Source: Candidatus Handelsmanbacteria bacterium (GTDB lineage Bacteria; Latescibacterota; UBA2968; UBA8231). From it: a stretch of 64,000 bases of DNA. Positions 9,191 to 18,335 of the stretch are shown here, one piece after another. The first letter of the stretch is position 1. Each line of letters starts with the position of its first letter. The position numbers and the translations under genes are program-made. Location of the stretch: positions 1 through 64,000 of the forward strand of contig VGJS01000006.1 in NCBI GenBank assembly GCA_016867395.1. Direction: 5' to 3'. The notes under the pieces are model-generated. The model saw only the letters and a list, made by a program, of their open reading frames with translations, was not told where the DNA came from and searched no databases.

Positions 9191-9814
9191 TTGCACTTCC
9201 CCAGCCTCTTCACCCCTGCCCAGCGCCAGCTTCTCGATGAGCTGAAGACCCGGGACCTGCAAGAGCGCCAGTCCGGGTCCACCGATCCGATGCGGCTGCG
9301 GGCCCTGCGCCAGGGGGTAGCCGAATTCCTGTGTATGATGGCACTGCAGACTGGCGCCCGGCGCATCGCCGAGTTCGGCACCTCAGCCGGGTACTCCACC
9401 ATCCATCTGGCGGCAGTGGCCCAGCGCATGGGCGGCCGGGTTTGCACCGTGGATAAGGTCCCGGAGAAGACTGCCTGGGCGCGCCGCAACCTGGAGGCCG
9501 CCAGCCTGGCGGAGGTGGTGGAGTTCTTTATCGGTGATGGGATGGAGTTTGCCCAGGCCCTGCCTCCACTGCTGGATCTGGTGTTGGTGGACCACGGGAT
9601 TCCCGCCTTCCTGCCGGCATTCGCCACGGTGAAAGCCAAACTGCGCCCAGGCGGGCTGATATTCGTGGACGGCTGGGGCGCGGAAGAGGAGGGGAGATGG
9701 GATACCGACCCGGACTACCGGGCCTTTGGCGAAAACCTGGGCGCCGATCTCGGACTGGTCTCCTGGAGGATGGAACTGGCGGGGAAGATACACCTGCTGG
9801 CGGTGAAGCCGTAG
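9191..9814 (+). CDS. class I SAM-dependent O-methyltransferase
   Basis: A 207-residue protein resembling the caffeoyl-CoA/catechol O-methyltransferase group (Methyltransf_3/24). The SAM-binding motif I is IAEFGTSAGYSTIHLA (about residues 57-72), with an acidic residue after the second strand (VCTVDKVPEKT) and the VLVDHGIP strand beyond. A TTG start at 9191 with a GAGGG upstream fits the first structured residues. It lies 12 bases after the DUF72 gene and likely ends the infA-lysS-DUF72 transcription unit. The substrate is unknown. It ends with TAG. Confidence 0.8.
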   Translation: MHFPSLFTPAQRQLLDELKTRDLQERQSGSTDPMRLRALRQGVAEFLCMMALQTGARRIAEFGTSAGYSTIHLAAVAQRMGGRVCTVDKVPEKTAWARRNLEAASLAEVVEFFIGDGMEFAQALPPLLDLVLVDHGIPAFLPAFATVKAKLRPGGLIFVDGWGAEEEGRWDTDPDYRAFGENLGADLGLVSWRMELAGKIHLLAVKP

Positions 9815-9829
9815 GGGGTGGCAGTGAGC

Positions 9830-9874
9830 GACCCATCCCGGCCTTTCCCAAGGCGCGGACTGGCCGCCCCGCTC
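9830..9874. repeat. dispersed intergenic repeat, copy A
   Basis: The pattern GACCC-N7-CCTTTCCC-AAGGCGCGGACT-N4-GCCCCGCTC here matches a second copy at 62073-62117, and its core CCTTTCTCAAGGCGCG is also found at 41677-41693. It fills the gap between two convergent genes. Origin and function are unknown. Confidence 0.4.
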
Positions 9875-9921
9875 GCCAGGACTCTGCTCGCCCCGCCGCC
9901 TGAGTTACCGACCTGAGAGAC

Positions 9922-10665
9922 TCAGCGCGGGCGCAGCACGAAGACCCCCCAGCCGAGGTAGCGGCGCAGATGGGTGAGATAATCCCGCCGGCTGTGCTCG
10001 TGGATCTGGCGGAAGGCTTCGGCGTCCGGGTCGTGGGGATTGTCGCGCAGCCAGTCGGAGAGGGCGATCCAGTGCATGGCCTCGTAGCGGTCCCAGCCGT
10101 GGTGGTCCGCCAGCACCATCTCGACCAATTCCATGCAGGCTGCCTTGAAGCGCGTCAGGGTGCCCGCCAGCGAGGTGAATACCTCGTGGTCCTCGCCCAT
10201 GCAGGCATAAACCTCCTCGGGCGGGGGGGCGATCCAGTAGGGCTCGCCGATCAGCATCAGGCTGTCTCGGTCGCGCAGGGCCGGCCGCAGCAGCCCCATG
10301 GTGCCCACCAGCCCCTGGCCGATCCAGGTCGCGCCGATGCAACTGGCCACGTCGAAGGAGGCGGCGGGGAAGGGATAATTGGCGGCTTCGGCTTCGGCGA
10401 AACTCAGGTGATCCTGGCAGTCCAGTTCAACGGCTCGCGCCCGGGCTGCCTGCAGGAATACGGGGCTGAGGTCCACCCCGACCCCGCTGATGCCGTGGGC
10501 CACGGACCAGCGGCAGAGCATCTCGCCCTTGCCGCAGCACAGGTCGAGCTGGCGCATCCCGGGCCGGAGGCGGCAGATCTCTCCCAAAAGCTCCAACTGT
10601 GGCTCGGTGAAGGGGTTGAGGATGCGGTGGTGGGTTTCGGCGATTTCGTGGTAGCGCAGGGACAT
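9922..10665 (-). CDS. class I SAM-dependent methyltransferase
   Basis: From ATG at 10665 this is 247 residues (an in-frame ATG at 10692 would add nine). The N-terminus RYHEIAETHHRILNPFT is followed by motif I LDLCCGKGEMLCRW and motif II region GVGVDLSPVFL, then the PFPAASFDVASCIGATW strand. The C-terminal part is helical with repeated acidic and aromatic residues. It resembles UbiE/Methyltransf_11 enzymes that act on small molecules. The next upstream gene is an amidohydrolase on the same strand. The substrate cannot be told from sequence. Confidence 0.8.
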   Translation of the reverse strand: MSLRYHEIAETHHRILNPFTEPQLELLGEICRLRPGMRQLDLCCGKGEMLCRWSVAHGISGVGVDLSPVFLQAARARAVELDCQDHLSFAEAEAANYPFPAASFDVASCIGATWIGQGLVGTMGLLRPALRDRDSLMLIGEPYWIAPPPEEVYACMGEDHEVFTSLAGTLTRFKAACMELVEMVLADHHGWDRYEAMHWIALSDWLRDNPHDPDAEAFRQIHEHSRRDYLTHLRRYLGWGVFVLRPR

Positions 10666-10736
10666 GGCGGGTGGCTTTCGGCGAATGAGCAAAGGGACGG
10701 TCTCCGGCTAGATCCCGGGGCGGAGGCACCTTTCCT

Positions 10737-11876
10737 TCAGCCCTGTCGGTACACCTTCCCGCCTTTGACTACCGCCACCGGGAAGAGTTGCTGTTTTCCG
10801 GTGCGCGTCTGGCCCTGGGAATCCACCAACTGAAACTCCCCCTGCCGCAACTCCAGAACCACCGCGTCGCCCCAGGCGCCTGGTATGAGGGTGCCGAGCT
10901 GGTCTTCGAGGTGGATGATCTGGGCTGGCACTGAGGTCACCTTGGCCAGGGTCTCGTCCAGCGAGAGGCCCAGGTGCAGGAACTTGCCCACCACCGAGGC
11001 CAGGTCGTAGACCGGGCCGTTCACATTGTACACATGCAGGTCCGAGGAGATGGTCTGGGGCAGCACGCCCTGGGCCAGGGCATGTTCGGCCACCTTCCAG
11101 TTGAAGGATCCGGCTCCGTGGCCCACGTCGAAGATCACCCCGCGCTCCATCGCTGCCCGCACTGAATCCCGCACCCGTCCCCCCTCGTCCAGAATGCCGC
11201 AGCGCGAGCCGTGGAAGCAGTGGGTGAGGATGTCGCCTTGGCGCATGAGGGTGAGGATCTCGTCGAGGGAATCGCACCAGGCATCCTGGGGATGGACCAT
11301 GATAAGCAGGCCCACGGCGTCGGCGGCCTCGCGGGCCCGCTGGAGGGGCAACATGCCGGAACGCGGGCTAACGATGCTGTTTTTAGTCAGGCGCACCTTC
11401 ACCCCCAGGATGAGATCGCGGTGCTCTTCGATCATCGCACAGGCCTTACCCACGTCGGCGTACTCGGGGATCTCGAACTCGCCGATCTGGCGGGTGAGCA
11501 TGCCCTGGGAGGAGATGTTGAGCTGGGCGAGGATGCGGGTGGCGCTGACCTCGATGACGTACTTGCGGAAGCCGGGGAAGGTGTCGGCCCCGGCCGAACC
11601 GGCATCGACTACGGTGGTGGCGCCCCTGGCCAGGCAGGTGGGGTCGGGCTGGATGCCGAAGTGACTGACCCCGTAGAAGACGTGGACGTGCAGGTCGATC
11701 AGGCCGGGAGACACGATGCGGCCGGTGGCGTCGAGGGTCTGGCGGGCCTCGGCGCTGTCGATGGTTTCGCCCAGGGCAGCCACCTTCCCATCGGCAAAGG
11801 CCACATCGCGGCGGGCGTGGAGGCCCTGGGCCGGATCGACGAGGGTGCCGCCCTTGAGCAGCAGGTCGTATTTCAT
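10737..11876 (-). CDS. amidohydrolase/deacetylase family metallohydrolase (dihydroorotase-like)
   Basis: A 379-residue protein with the amidohydrolase layout: an N-terminal beta-sandwich (KYDLLLKGGTLVDPAQG), the metal ligands HVH in GLIDLHVHVFYG, a Lys in GVKVRLTK that could be the carbamylated bridging residue, His in MVHPQDAW and THCFHGS, and the late Asp in SSDLHVYN. It closely resembles the amidohydrolase/deacetylase group of PF07969/PF01979 (EF_0837/AHA_3915-like). The likely role is cleavage of cyclic amides or N-acyl groups in a catabolic route. The ATG at 11876 is preceded by GGAGATCGGCG that includes the TAG of the PhyH gene, so the two are coupled. Confidence 0.82.
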   Translation of the reverse strand: MKYDLLLKGGTLVDPAQGLHARRDVAFADGKVAALGETIDSAEARQTLDATGRIVSPGLIDLHVHVFYGVSHFGIQPDPTCLARGATTVVDAGSAGADTFPGFRKYVIEVSATRILAQLNISSQGMLTRQIGEFEIPEYADVGKACAMIEEHRDLILGVKVRLTKNSIVSPRSGMLPLQRAREAADAVGLLIMVHPQDAWCDSLDEILTLMRQGDILTHCFHGSRCGILDEGGRVRDSVRAAMERGVIFDVGHGAGSFNWKVAEHALAQGVLPQTISSDLHVYNVNGPVYDLASVVGKFLHLGLSLDETLAKVTSVPAQIIHLEDQLGTLIPGAWGDAVVLELRQGEFQLVDSQGQTRTGKQQLFPVAVVKGGKVYRQG

Positions 11877-11886
11877 CGCCGATCTC

Positions 11887-12633
11887 CTACCACGGCCCCA
11901 CGGCACCAAGGAGCATCTGACGCTCGGGAGGGCCGGTTTCGCGCAGCTTCGTGACACGCGGACCGTCGAAGGGCTCGCGGGATTTCATCCAGGCGTTCTG
12001 GTAGCACATGAAGCAGCCGCGGCGGTTGGCCTGGGAATTGTTGGCCCCGCCCCGGTGGTAGAGCCACCCGTCGAACATCACCACGTCCCCGGCCCTGGCG
12101 AAGACCTTCTTCTCGTCGGGAAAAGTGGGGTGGCCCAGGGGCGGGCGGAAGGGCACGCGGTGGCTGCCAGGTACGATCATATTGGGCCCATTCTCCGGGT
12201 TCAGGTCGTCGAGGAAATAGGCGCAGTTGATCTGGCCGGGCAGGCTGCCGTAGGGAGTGCCGGCAAAGTCCATGGGCCAGGGCCCGTCGCGGTGCCAGTC
12301 CTGGTCGAGGGTGCCGGGCCGGGTCACCCGGGCGGTGGCGCTGTGGAGTTGGATACAGGTGCCCAGGAGGGCGCGGATGCGGGAGAGGATGGGCTGGTGG
12401 TCGATGAGGAAGGCGAAGCGGTCGTCCTGTTCGAGCAGTTGGTGGATGAACTCGCTCTGCTGGCGGGCGAAGGTCTCGTCGAGGGCCTCGCGCAGCAGGG
12501 CCACCTCCGGCGGGGTGATGGCCTGTTCCACCACCAAGTAGCCCCAGTGGCGGAAGAACTCCACCTCGCGCTCTTGCGCCGCGCTCAGGGCGGAGTTGAG
12601 GTGGGGGGGGACCAGTTCCTGCTCGTAAGCCAT
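11887..12633 (-). CDS. phytanoyl-CoA dioxygenase (PhyH) family protein
   Basis: A 248-residue Fe(II)/2-oxoglutarate-dependent oxygenase. The iron triad is visible: H114 and D116 in DWHRDGPW and the distal His 193 in WLYHRGGANNS, with Arg 204/205 placed to bind 2-oxoglutarate. Conserved GSHR and AGDVVMFDG segments fit the double-stranded beta-helix. PhyH families hydroxylate diverse small molecules; the substrate here is unknown. The gene is followed by an amidohydrolase on the same strand, 10 bases away, and its TAG stop is part of that gene's ribosome binding site. Confidence 0.88.
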   Translation of the reverse strand: MAYEQELVPPHLNSALSAAQEREVEFFRHWGYLVVEQAITPPEVALLREALDETFARQQSEFIHQLLEQDDRFAFLIDHQPILSRIRALLGTCIQLHSATARVTRPGTLDQDWHRDGPWPMDFAGTPYGSLPGQINCAYFLDDLNPENGPNMIVPGSHRVPFRPPLGHPTFPDEKKVFARAGDVVMFDGWLYHRGGANNSQANRRGCFMCYQNAWMKSREPFDGPRVTKLRETGPPERQMLLGAVGPW

Positions 12634-12646
12634 TGAGGAAGTCCTT

Positions 12647-12946
12647 TCAGTCGGGCAGTTGCAGCACGGGTTCTTCGGGGTGGCGGCGGTAGAGGAGCAG
12701 GGTGTGGCCCAGCACCTGCACCAGATGGGAGCCGGTGGCTTTCGCCAGTAGCTCGCCGGCCTCGTGGCGCTCGATGGGGCAACCCTTCTCCAGCCGGATC
12801 TTGATCAACTCGCGGTGGGTGTAGGCTTCTTCGACGGCGCCTTTCACGGCCTGGGAGATCCCCTCCTTGCCCAGGTACACGGTTGCCTTGAGTTGATTGG
12901 CCAGGCCCCGAAGATAGCGCCGCTGTCTGCCGGTGAGTTCTTCCAT
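12647..12946 (-). CDS. yhbY: YhbY/CRM-domain RNA-binding protein
   Basis: A 99-residue protein with the CRM fold: LTGRQRRYLRGLANQLKATVYLGKEGIS, the GxxG-like loop, then EAYTHRELIKIRLEKG and a C-terminal GHTLLLYRRHPE. CRM proteins associate with pre-50S ribosomal subunits. The ATG at 12946 has AAGGAG seven bases upstream, which rejects the longer in-frame extension. A promoter candidate lies just upstream. It is divergent from comEC and lies 13 bases before a PhyH gene that may be cotranscribed. Confidence 0.9.
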   Translation of the reverse strand: MEELTGRQRRYLRGLANQLKATVYLGKEGISQAVKGAVEEAYTHRELIKIRLEKGCPIERHEAGELLAKATGSHLVQVLGHTLLLYRRHPEEPVLQLPD

Positions 12947-12967
12947 GAGACTCCTTTTTGGACGGAT

Positions 12968-12997
12968 AATATAGCCGCTGGGCCGGGGCGCGTCGAA
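12968..12997 (-). promoter_or_regulatory. promoter for yhbY
   Basis: On the minus strand TTCGAC (12997-12992) and TATATT (12973-12968) are 18 bases apart, about 20-25 bases before the yhbY Shine-Dalgarno sequence. Good match to the other promoters in this window. Confidence 0.45.
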
Positions 12998-13026
12998 CCG
13001 GAACGGGTTTTGCAACTGGCCGGGCC

Positions 13027-15366
13027 ATGTTCACCCTGCCCGCTTTTCCCGGTCCCCGCCGGCCCGCTGCCTGGAGCGCCCTGTGTTTTGCCGCCGGCAT
13101 CCTGCTGGCCGCCCTGGTGCTGCGCCGGCGCCCCCTGACCGGGGCCCTGCCTGCTCTTCCCCCTCCTGCTGGCCTGCCTTGGGGCCCTGCGTTTCGCCCT
13201 CTGCACAGCACTGTGGCCCGCAGACCACATCCTCCGGGCTGGTATCGGGAACCGCGAGGGCCTCTTCACCGGCATGGTCGCCGAGGAGCCAGAGCGCCGC
13301 CAGGAGCGCACCCGCTTTGCCTTGGAACTGGAGAAAGCCTGCATCGACAGCCTCTGCGGCCCGGTCCGGGGCCGGGTGCTGGTCAGTCTCCGCGAGATGG
13401 AACTGGGCGTTGACCTGGGCGATCACCTCACCCTGAAGGGCCGGCTGCAACGGCCCTCGCCCTTGCGCAACCCGGGGGCCTTTGACTACCGCGCCTTCCT
13501 CGAAATGGAACAGATCCATTTCCTGCTTGCCCTGCGCCGGCCCGAGCAGTTGGTGTCCATCGACAAGTGCCCCGGCCCTTGGCTCTTTGAAGAGGTGGTG
13601 CTGCCGGTGCGCCGCTCGGTGGAGGCGAGCATCACCCGCAATCTCACCGGCGGCCCGGCCGGCCTCTTGCTTGGGGTGTTCTTGGGCGAGAAACACGCCC
13701 TGCCCGAGGAATTGCGCGAGGATTTCCGCCTCACCGGCCTGACCCATGCCCTGGTGGTCGCGGCCTGAACGTGGCCCTGGTGGTGCTCTTCTTCCTCACG
13801 GCCTTCAAGCTGTGCCGCATCCCCGAGCGCCCGGCCCTGGTGCTTACCCTGTTGGGGGTGGGGCTCTTCGCCCTGGTGACCGGGCTGCAGGCCCCCGTGG
13901 TGCGGGCCGGGCTGATGGCCGGGGCCTTGTTGTTTGGCCGACTGTGGCAGCGCCCCGGCGAGGTGTACAACGGTCTGGGCCTGGCCGCCCTGATCATCCT
14001 GGTGTGGCAGCCGGCCAGCCTGTTGAGTCTCAGCTTCCAGCTCTCCTTTGTCGCCACCCTCTCGCTGGTAGCCCTGAGCCGGCCCATCGCCGCCTTCCTC
14101 CCCGAGTCCTGGCGCAGTCATCCCTGGGTTGGCGAGTGGGTGCTGATGCCCCTATGCGCCTGCCTGGCCGCGCAGGTGGGCACGGCTCCACTGATCGCCT
14201 GGCACTTCAACCAGTTCTCGCCCATCTCCCTGCTCGCCAACCTGATGGTCCTGCCCCTCCTCAACCTCTCCCTGGCCTTGGGGATGCTGGCCGCCCTCAG
14301 CGGCTGGTGCCTGCCCCTGGTGGCCACGGCCTTCAACGGCAGCAACTATTTGGTGCTCAGCGCGGCCATCGGGCTGGTGGATTTCTTCGCCGGTCTGCCC
14401 TATGCCTCGGTGTCCCTGCCCCGGCCAGGCCCGGTTTCGCTGGCCTTCTGGATCGCCCTCTCCCTCTGCCTGGCCTTTGCCCACTGCCGGCCTGCCCGCA
14501 AGCTGGCCCTCTTCATTGCCCTGCTGTGGGGCAACTACGCGGTGTGGATGCCCCACCTGCGATCGCCGACACTGGAGGTCTTCTTTCTGGATGTGGGCCA
14601 GGGGGATGCGGCCCTGGTGCGCCTGCCCGATGGCCGTGCCCTCCTGATCGATGGGGGCGAGCGCAGCCGGGACTTCGACCAGGGCGAGCGGGTGATCCTG
14701 CCGGTGCTGCGCCACCTGGGGATAGACCGACTGGAGGTGATGGTGGCTTCCCACCCGCACAACGACCACATCGGCGGCTTGATCGCGGTGCTGAAAGAGG
14801 TGGAGGTGGGGCACTACCTCGATAGCGGGCAGCACTGCGACACCTGGACGGCCCAGCGGGTGCAGGAGCTGGTGCGGGAGAAGGGGATTGGCTACCACCG
14901 CCTGGCGGCTGGCGACAGTCTGGCGGGTTTGGGAGGTGTGGGCGGGCTGGTGCTGCATCCGACGGCAAGGTGGGTCAGCCAGAGCGAGGAGCCGGAGGGC
15001 GGCCTCAACAATGGCTCGGTAGTGCTCCGGCTCAGTTACGGGCAGGTGGACCTGCTCTTTGCCGGCGACGCCGAGGAGGAGGCCGAGGCGGCCTTGCTCG
15101 GTTGGGGCGGGGGACTGCGCAGCGAGGTGCTCAAGGTGCCCCACCACGGCTCGCCCACCTCTTCAGAAACGGCGTTCGTCGCGGCGGTGCAGCCCCGGGT
15201 GGCTGTGGTATCGGTGGGGGAGCACAACAAATTCCGCCACCCCGCGCCGGCGGTGGTGGAACGCTACGAGAAGCAGGGGGTGCAGGTGTTGCGCACGGAT
15301 CAGCGCGGCGCCGTGGTGCTCTGCACGGACGGGACGAACCTGGAGTGGCGGACGATGGTGCGATGA
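13027..15366 (+). pseudogene. comEC: ComEC/Rec2 DNA-uptake channel, twice frameshifted
   Basis: The whole gene would be 780 codons, but codons between about 13150 and 13760 lie in the +1 frame. The first shift (one extra base) is near 13150, after RRRPLTGAL. The second (one base missing) is inside the conserved HALVVSGLNV motif near 13760. Together they restore phase. The N-terminal part has the OB-like DUF4131 region (LFTGMVAEEPE, LKGRLQRPSPLRNPGAFDY), the middle has the multi-helix competence domain, and the C-terminus is a metallo-beta-lactamase-like domain (FFLDVGQGDAALV, SHPHNDHIGG, LKVPHHGSPTS). As encoded, a stop at 13411 truncates it. Either a recent pseudogene or two sequencing errors. 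Confidence 0.85.
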
Positions 15367-15370
15367 AGGC

Positions 15371-16261
15371 TCAGGCGCTCACCTGGTCGCGCAGCAACTC
15401 GCCGAAGAGTTCGGGCCGGCGGGTCCGCAGCATGTAATTGGCCAGAGCCCGCTCCCGGGCCAGGAGTCCCGGCTCCAGGGTGGCGCTGATCATCTCCTCG
15501 CGGATCTCCTCCTCTTGAGTGATGGCCAAAGGCTCGCCGTCCGGTCCCCAAATGAGAGCCGCGCCGGCGTGGTAGGGCTGGTTTTCGCTCTCTGGGGGCC
15601 ACAGGTCCACGCTCCCGGCCTTTCCCGTCTGGTCGGTCAGGATGGCGAAGCAGGCGTTCTCGCGGGCCCGCAAAGCGTACTTGGCCAGGAAGCGGTGCGA
15701 AAAGCGGCGGGCCGCCGCCTGGCTCTGGGGCGTGTCGTCCCAGGGTTTGAAGCGGGCGGCGTGGGGCATGAGCAGGACATCGGCTCCCCGCAGGGCCAGG
15801 ACCCGGGCCACCTCGGGGAACGGGTTGTCGTAGCAGATAATTATCCCCACCCGGCAGAAGCCCAGGTCGAAGACCGGGATCTCCCGCCCCCCCTTGTAGT
15901 AGAAGACCTCGTCGCGCGACAAGTGCAGCTTGCGCTGCTTGCCGATATACCCCTCTGGCCCGACCAGGACCATGGTGTTGTACACGATGTCGCGCTCCTT
16001 CTCGCTCAGGCCGGCGCAGAGCACCAGGTGGTGCCGGCGGGCGATCTCCTCCAGGCGGCGCACGCTGGGTCCCGGCACGGGTTCGGCCAGCTCCCAGGTG
16101 TTGGGGGTGCAGTGGCCGTGGATCACCAACTCGGGGAAGAGCACCAGTTGGGCCTGTTGGGCCGCGGCCCGGCCGCACCAGGCGTCGATGGAATCCAGCA
16201 CCAGGGCGGGTTCGCCCAGGAATCCGTTCATGCTCACGGCGGCAGCGCGGACAGTCTGCAT
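15371..16261 (-). CDS. carbon-nitrogen hydrolase (nitrilase superfamily)
   Basis: A 296-residue cytosolic enzyme. The Glu-Lys-Cys triad is present: E44 in LFPELVIHGH, K111 in GKQRKLHL and C143 in IIICYDNPFPE. The order and spacing match nitrilase-superfamily amidases such as N-carbamoyl-D-amino acid or beta-ureidopropionase-like enzymes. It converts an amide or N-carbamoyl compound to acid and ammonia; the substrate is not defined. It is the last gene of a minus-strand set with an SGNH hydrolase and a cupin and nearly touches the 3' end of comEC. Confidence 0.87.
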   Translation of the reverse strand: MQTVRAAAVSMNGFLGEPALVLDSIDAWCGRAAAQQAQLVLFPELVIHGHCTPNTWELAEPVPGPSVRRLEEIARRHHLVLCAGLSEKERDIVYNTMVLVGPEGYIGKQRKLHLSRDEVFYYKGGREIPVFDLGFCRVGIIICYDNPFPEVARVLALRGADVLLMPHAARFKPWDDTPQSQAAARRFSHRFLAKYALRARENACFAILTDQTGKAGSVDLWPPESENQPYHAGAALIWGPDGEPLAITQEEEIREEMISATLEPGLLARERALANYMLRTRRPELFGELLRDQVSA

Positions 16262-16276
16262 GGGGTCCTCCTTGTA

Positions 16277-16963
16277 TCAGGGGAGGTGGAGCCGGCAGGA
16301 GTGGCTGGCCGGGTCGAAGATCCCCAGGGCCTGGTACAGGCCGAAGGCAAAGGCCCGGTGGCCGCACTCGTTGGGGTGGAAGGCGTCGCTCATCCAGTAG
16401 AAATGGCTGCCGGCCCGGTTGCGCCAGAATTGTTCGTGGTCGATGAGGGGCAGCCCCTGGTCAGCGGCCACCTGGCGGATGGCCTCCATGTACGCGGGGA
16501 AGTGCGGGGTGCGGTCGGGCGCCTGGCCCGGCAGGATGGGGCAGGTGGTCTGCAGCGCCGGGATGGCGCCCAGGTCGCGGATCTTCCCCACTAACTGGCC
16601 GAGGTTGGCTCTGAACTCCCCGCATGAGATACCCCGGCCCTCGCTGCAGTCGTTCATGCCTATCATGATCAGCACCGCGTCTGGCCGGAACTGGCCGATG
16701 CGCCAGTCGAAGCCGGACAAGAGTTCGCGGGTGGTGTGGCCGCTGACTGCGCTGTTGAGGATCAGGTCCATCCCCCGCCCCAGCTCGAAGCGCACCCGCT
16801 CGGCGAAGAGTTCGACGTAGTCGCGCCAGCCAAAGGTGTGGAGGGCGCCGTGGGTGATGCTGTCGCCGGTGAAAGCCCATTTGATGGGCCGCTCGGACTT
16901 GAGCAGGGCGCGCACTTGGTCGAGGCGTTGGAATTCGTCGGGTTGGGGCTGGGCCATGGTCAT
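16277..16963 (-). CDS. SGNH/GDSL-type hydrolase
   Basis: A 228-residue esterase-like protein. Block I is FTGDSITHG with the nucleophile S35, block III is IGMND (oxyanion Asn), and block V DAFHPN supplies the Asp and His. No signal peptide, so probably cytoplasmic. Start ATG overlaps the stop of the cupin gene (ATGA), indicating translational coupling. The likely reaction is deacetylation or de-esterification of a carbohydrate or small molecule. Confidence 0.85.
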   Translation of the reverse strand: MTMAQPQPDEFQRLDQVRALLKSERPIKWAFTGDSITHGALHTFGWRDYVELFAERVRFELGRGMDLILNSAVSGHTTRELLSGFDWRIGQFRPDAVLIMIGMNDCSEGRGISCGEFRANLGQLVGKIRDLGAIPALQTTCPILPGQAPDRTPHFPAYMEAIRQVAADQGLPLIDHEQFWRNRAGSHFYWMSDAFHPNECGHRAFAFGLYQALGIFDPASHSCRLHLP

Positions 16964-17358
16964 GCCTGGTGTTTGGTCGTCTCGCTGGCGGGATCTTCGT
17001 TGGCGATCACGTAGTAGACGAGGTCCTCGGTGGTACTGAGGTTGCGGATGCGGTGGCGGGTGTTGGGGGGTTGGAGGAAGCAGTCGCCGGCGCGGGCCCC
17101 GAAGGTTTCGCCGTTGCGGCTGATCTCGCCCTGACCGGCGACGACGATGAAGAACTCCCACCAGCGCGAGTGGGAGTGGACCGGGCAAGGGGCGGCGCCG
17201 GGGGGCACGCGGGTGAGTTCCACGTCGAAGGGATGTGGGTTTTCTTTGGTATTGCCCAGGGCCACGGAGATATGCTGGTGGGTGCGCTCATAGTTGCCGC
17301 CCTCCCAGCTCCAGACCTGATGCTGCTGGGGGACTTCGGCGAGATTGATCTTCCACAT
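16960..17358 (-). CDS. single-domain cupin
   Basis: A 132-residue protein (start ATG at 17358, MWKINLAEV). The cupin motif 1 is present as PVHSHSRWWEFFIVVAGQGEI (His, His, Glu ligands), and motif 2 as GDCFLQPPNTRHRIRN with the distal His. It should bind a divalent metal and may be a small isomerase, dioxygenase or sugar-binding protein. It is coupled to the SGNH hydrolase downstream. An in-frame extension upstream into the PhyH gene is not supported. Confidence 0.78.
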   Translation of the reverse strand: MWKINLAEVPQQHQVWSWEGGNYERTHQHISVALGNTKENPHPFDVELTRVPPGAAPCPVHSHSRWWEFFIVVAGQGEISRNGETFGARAGDCFLQPPNTRHRIRNLSTTEDLVYYVIANEDPASETTKHQA

Positions 17359-17411
17359 ATCCGCGGCCTCCTGTCTGAGTTGTCGTCGGGGAGCGGCCCA
17401 GCCCGCCAGGG

Positions 17412-18278
17412 TCATCTCCCCGCCGCAGTCCAGCACTCCGGGGTGTACGCCTCGCGCAGGAAAAGCTTCTGCCGTTCCGGGCCGGCTCTCTCGATCCACT
17501 CGGGCGGGATCTCCTGGGTGTGGCGGTGGGGGGGGCCGGCTTCCTTGAAGATGTCGATGGCGAAGAGGCGGTAGGGCTGGGGCGAGTCCAGGGGCTTGGG
17601 CTCCACCCCGTGGAACATCCGGGCGTTCAGGTAGATCATGCTGCCCGGGGGCAGCGAGAGGTGTACTAGCTTGAGTGGGCGGCCTGCCTGCGCGTCGAAC
17701 TCCCCGGCCAGCAGTCTTTCGGGGGTGACCTCTTTGGTGGGGGAGACCCGATGGCTGCCGGGGATCACCGCGAGGCTGCGGTCGCCAGCACTGAAGCCGT
17801 TGGGGTAATAGAGGATCTGGATATACTTCTTTTCGCGCTCGGCGAGGTTGACGGGGTTCTCGTGGAACCAGTGGTGGTGGTCCTGATGTAGGTTGATCCG
17901 CCCCACCCCGCGAAGGGCCACGTTGAGGGCCGAGTGGCAGAAGTGATAGTCCGGGCCGATGGTCGCCCGCAGCAGGGCCTTTACCAGGGGCGCGTCGATC
18001 AACTGGTCCGACCAGTACCCCCGCGCGTTCCAGGGCCGGACGAAATAGGCGGTGCCCAGCTTGGCGGGGTCCTGCTCAGCGGCAGCGAGGAATTCGGCCA
18101 CGGCCTCGAGCCCGAGGATCTCGCTGGTCAGACCGGTCAGACCGGTTTCGGTGAAGATACTGGGGAAGGCCGCGTACCCCTCCGATGCAAAGGCAGCCAG
18201 GTCGGCGGCCGAGGGGGCGTCGCGGCGGAAGATAGGCTCCTGGTCAGCCATGTGCTGAGGGTCCATATCTGTTGCCAT
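17412..18278 (-). CDS. phytanoyl-CoA dioxygenase (PhyH) family protein
   Basis: A 288-residue Fe(II)/2-oxoglutarate oxygenase. Metal ligands are H131 and D133 in INLHQDHHHW and distal H223 in RMFHGVEPK; GSHRVSP and the YLNARMF strand fit the family. It differs from the PhyH at 11887 in length and sequence, so it is a separate paralogue. The ATG at 18278 is one of three possible in-frame ATGs (18278, 18266, 18251); none has a Shine-Dalgarno sequence, because a terminator hairpin with its T-run lies immediately upstream. Expression may therefore be low or attenuated. Confidence 0.83.
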   Translation of the reverse strand: MATDMDPQHMADQEPIFRRDAPSAADLAAFASEGYAAFPSIFTETGLTGLTSEILGLEAVAEFLAAAEQDPAKLGTAYFVRPWNARGYWSDQLIDAPLVKALLRATIGPDYHFCHSALNVALRGVGRINLHQDHHHWFHENPVNLAEREKKYIQILYYPNGFSAGDRSLAVIPGSHRVSPTKEVTPERLLAGEFDAQAGRPLKLVHLSLPPGSMIYLNARMFHGVEPKPLDSPQPYRLFAIDIFKEAGPPHRHTQEIPPEWIERAGPERQKLFLREAYTPECWTAAGR

Positions 18279-18280
18279 CA

Positions 18281-18317
18281 ACAAAAACCAGGCGCGGGCC
18301 GGTCCTCCCGCGCCTGG
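18281..18317 (-). terminator. rho-independent terminator on the minus strand
   Basis: A perfect 11-base-pair stem CCAGGCGCGGG / CCCGCGCCTGG with an 8-base loop is followed on the minus strand by TTTTTGTTG. It ends transcription of the Gfo/Idh gene just before the PhyH gene. The T-run touches the PhyH start region, so it may act as an attenuator. Confidence 0.8.
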
Positions 18318-18335
18318 CCGAGCTGAGCGCGGGGC

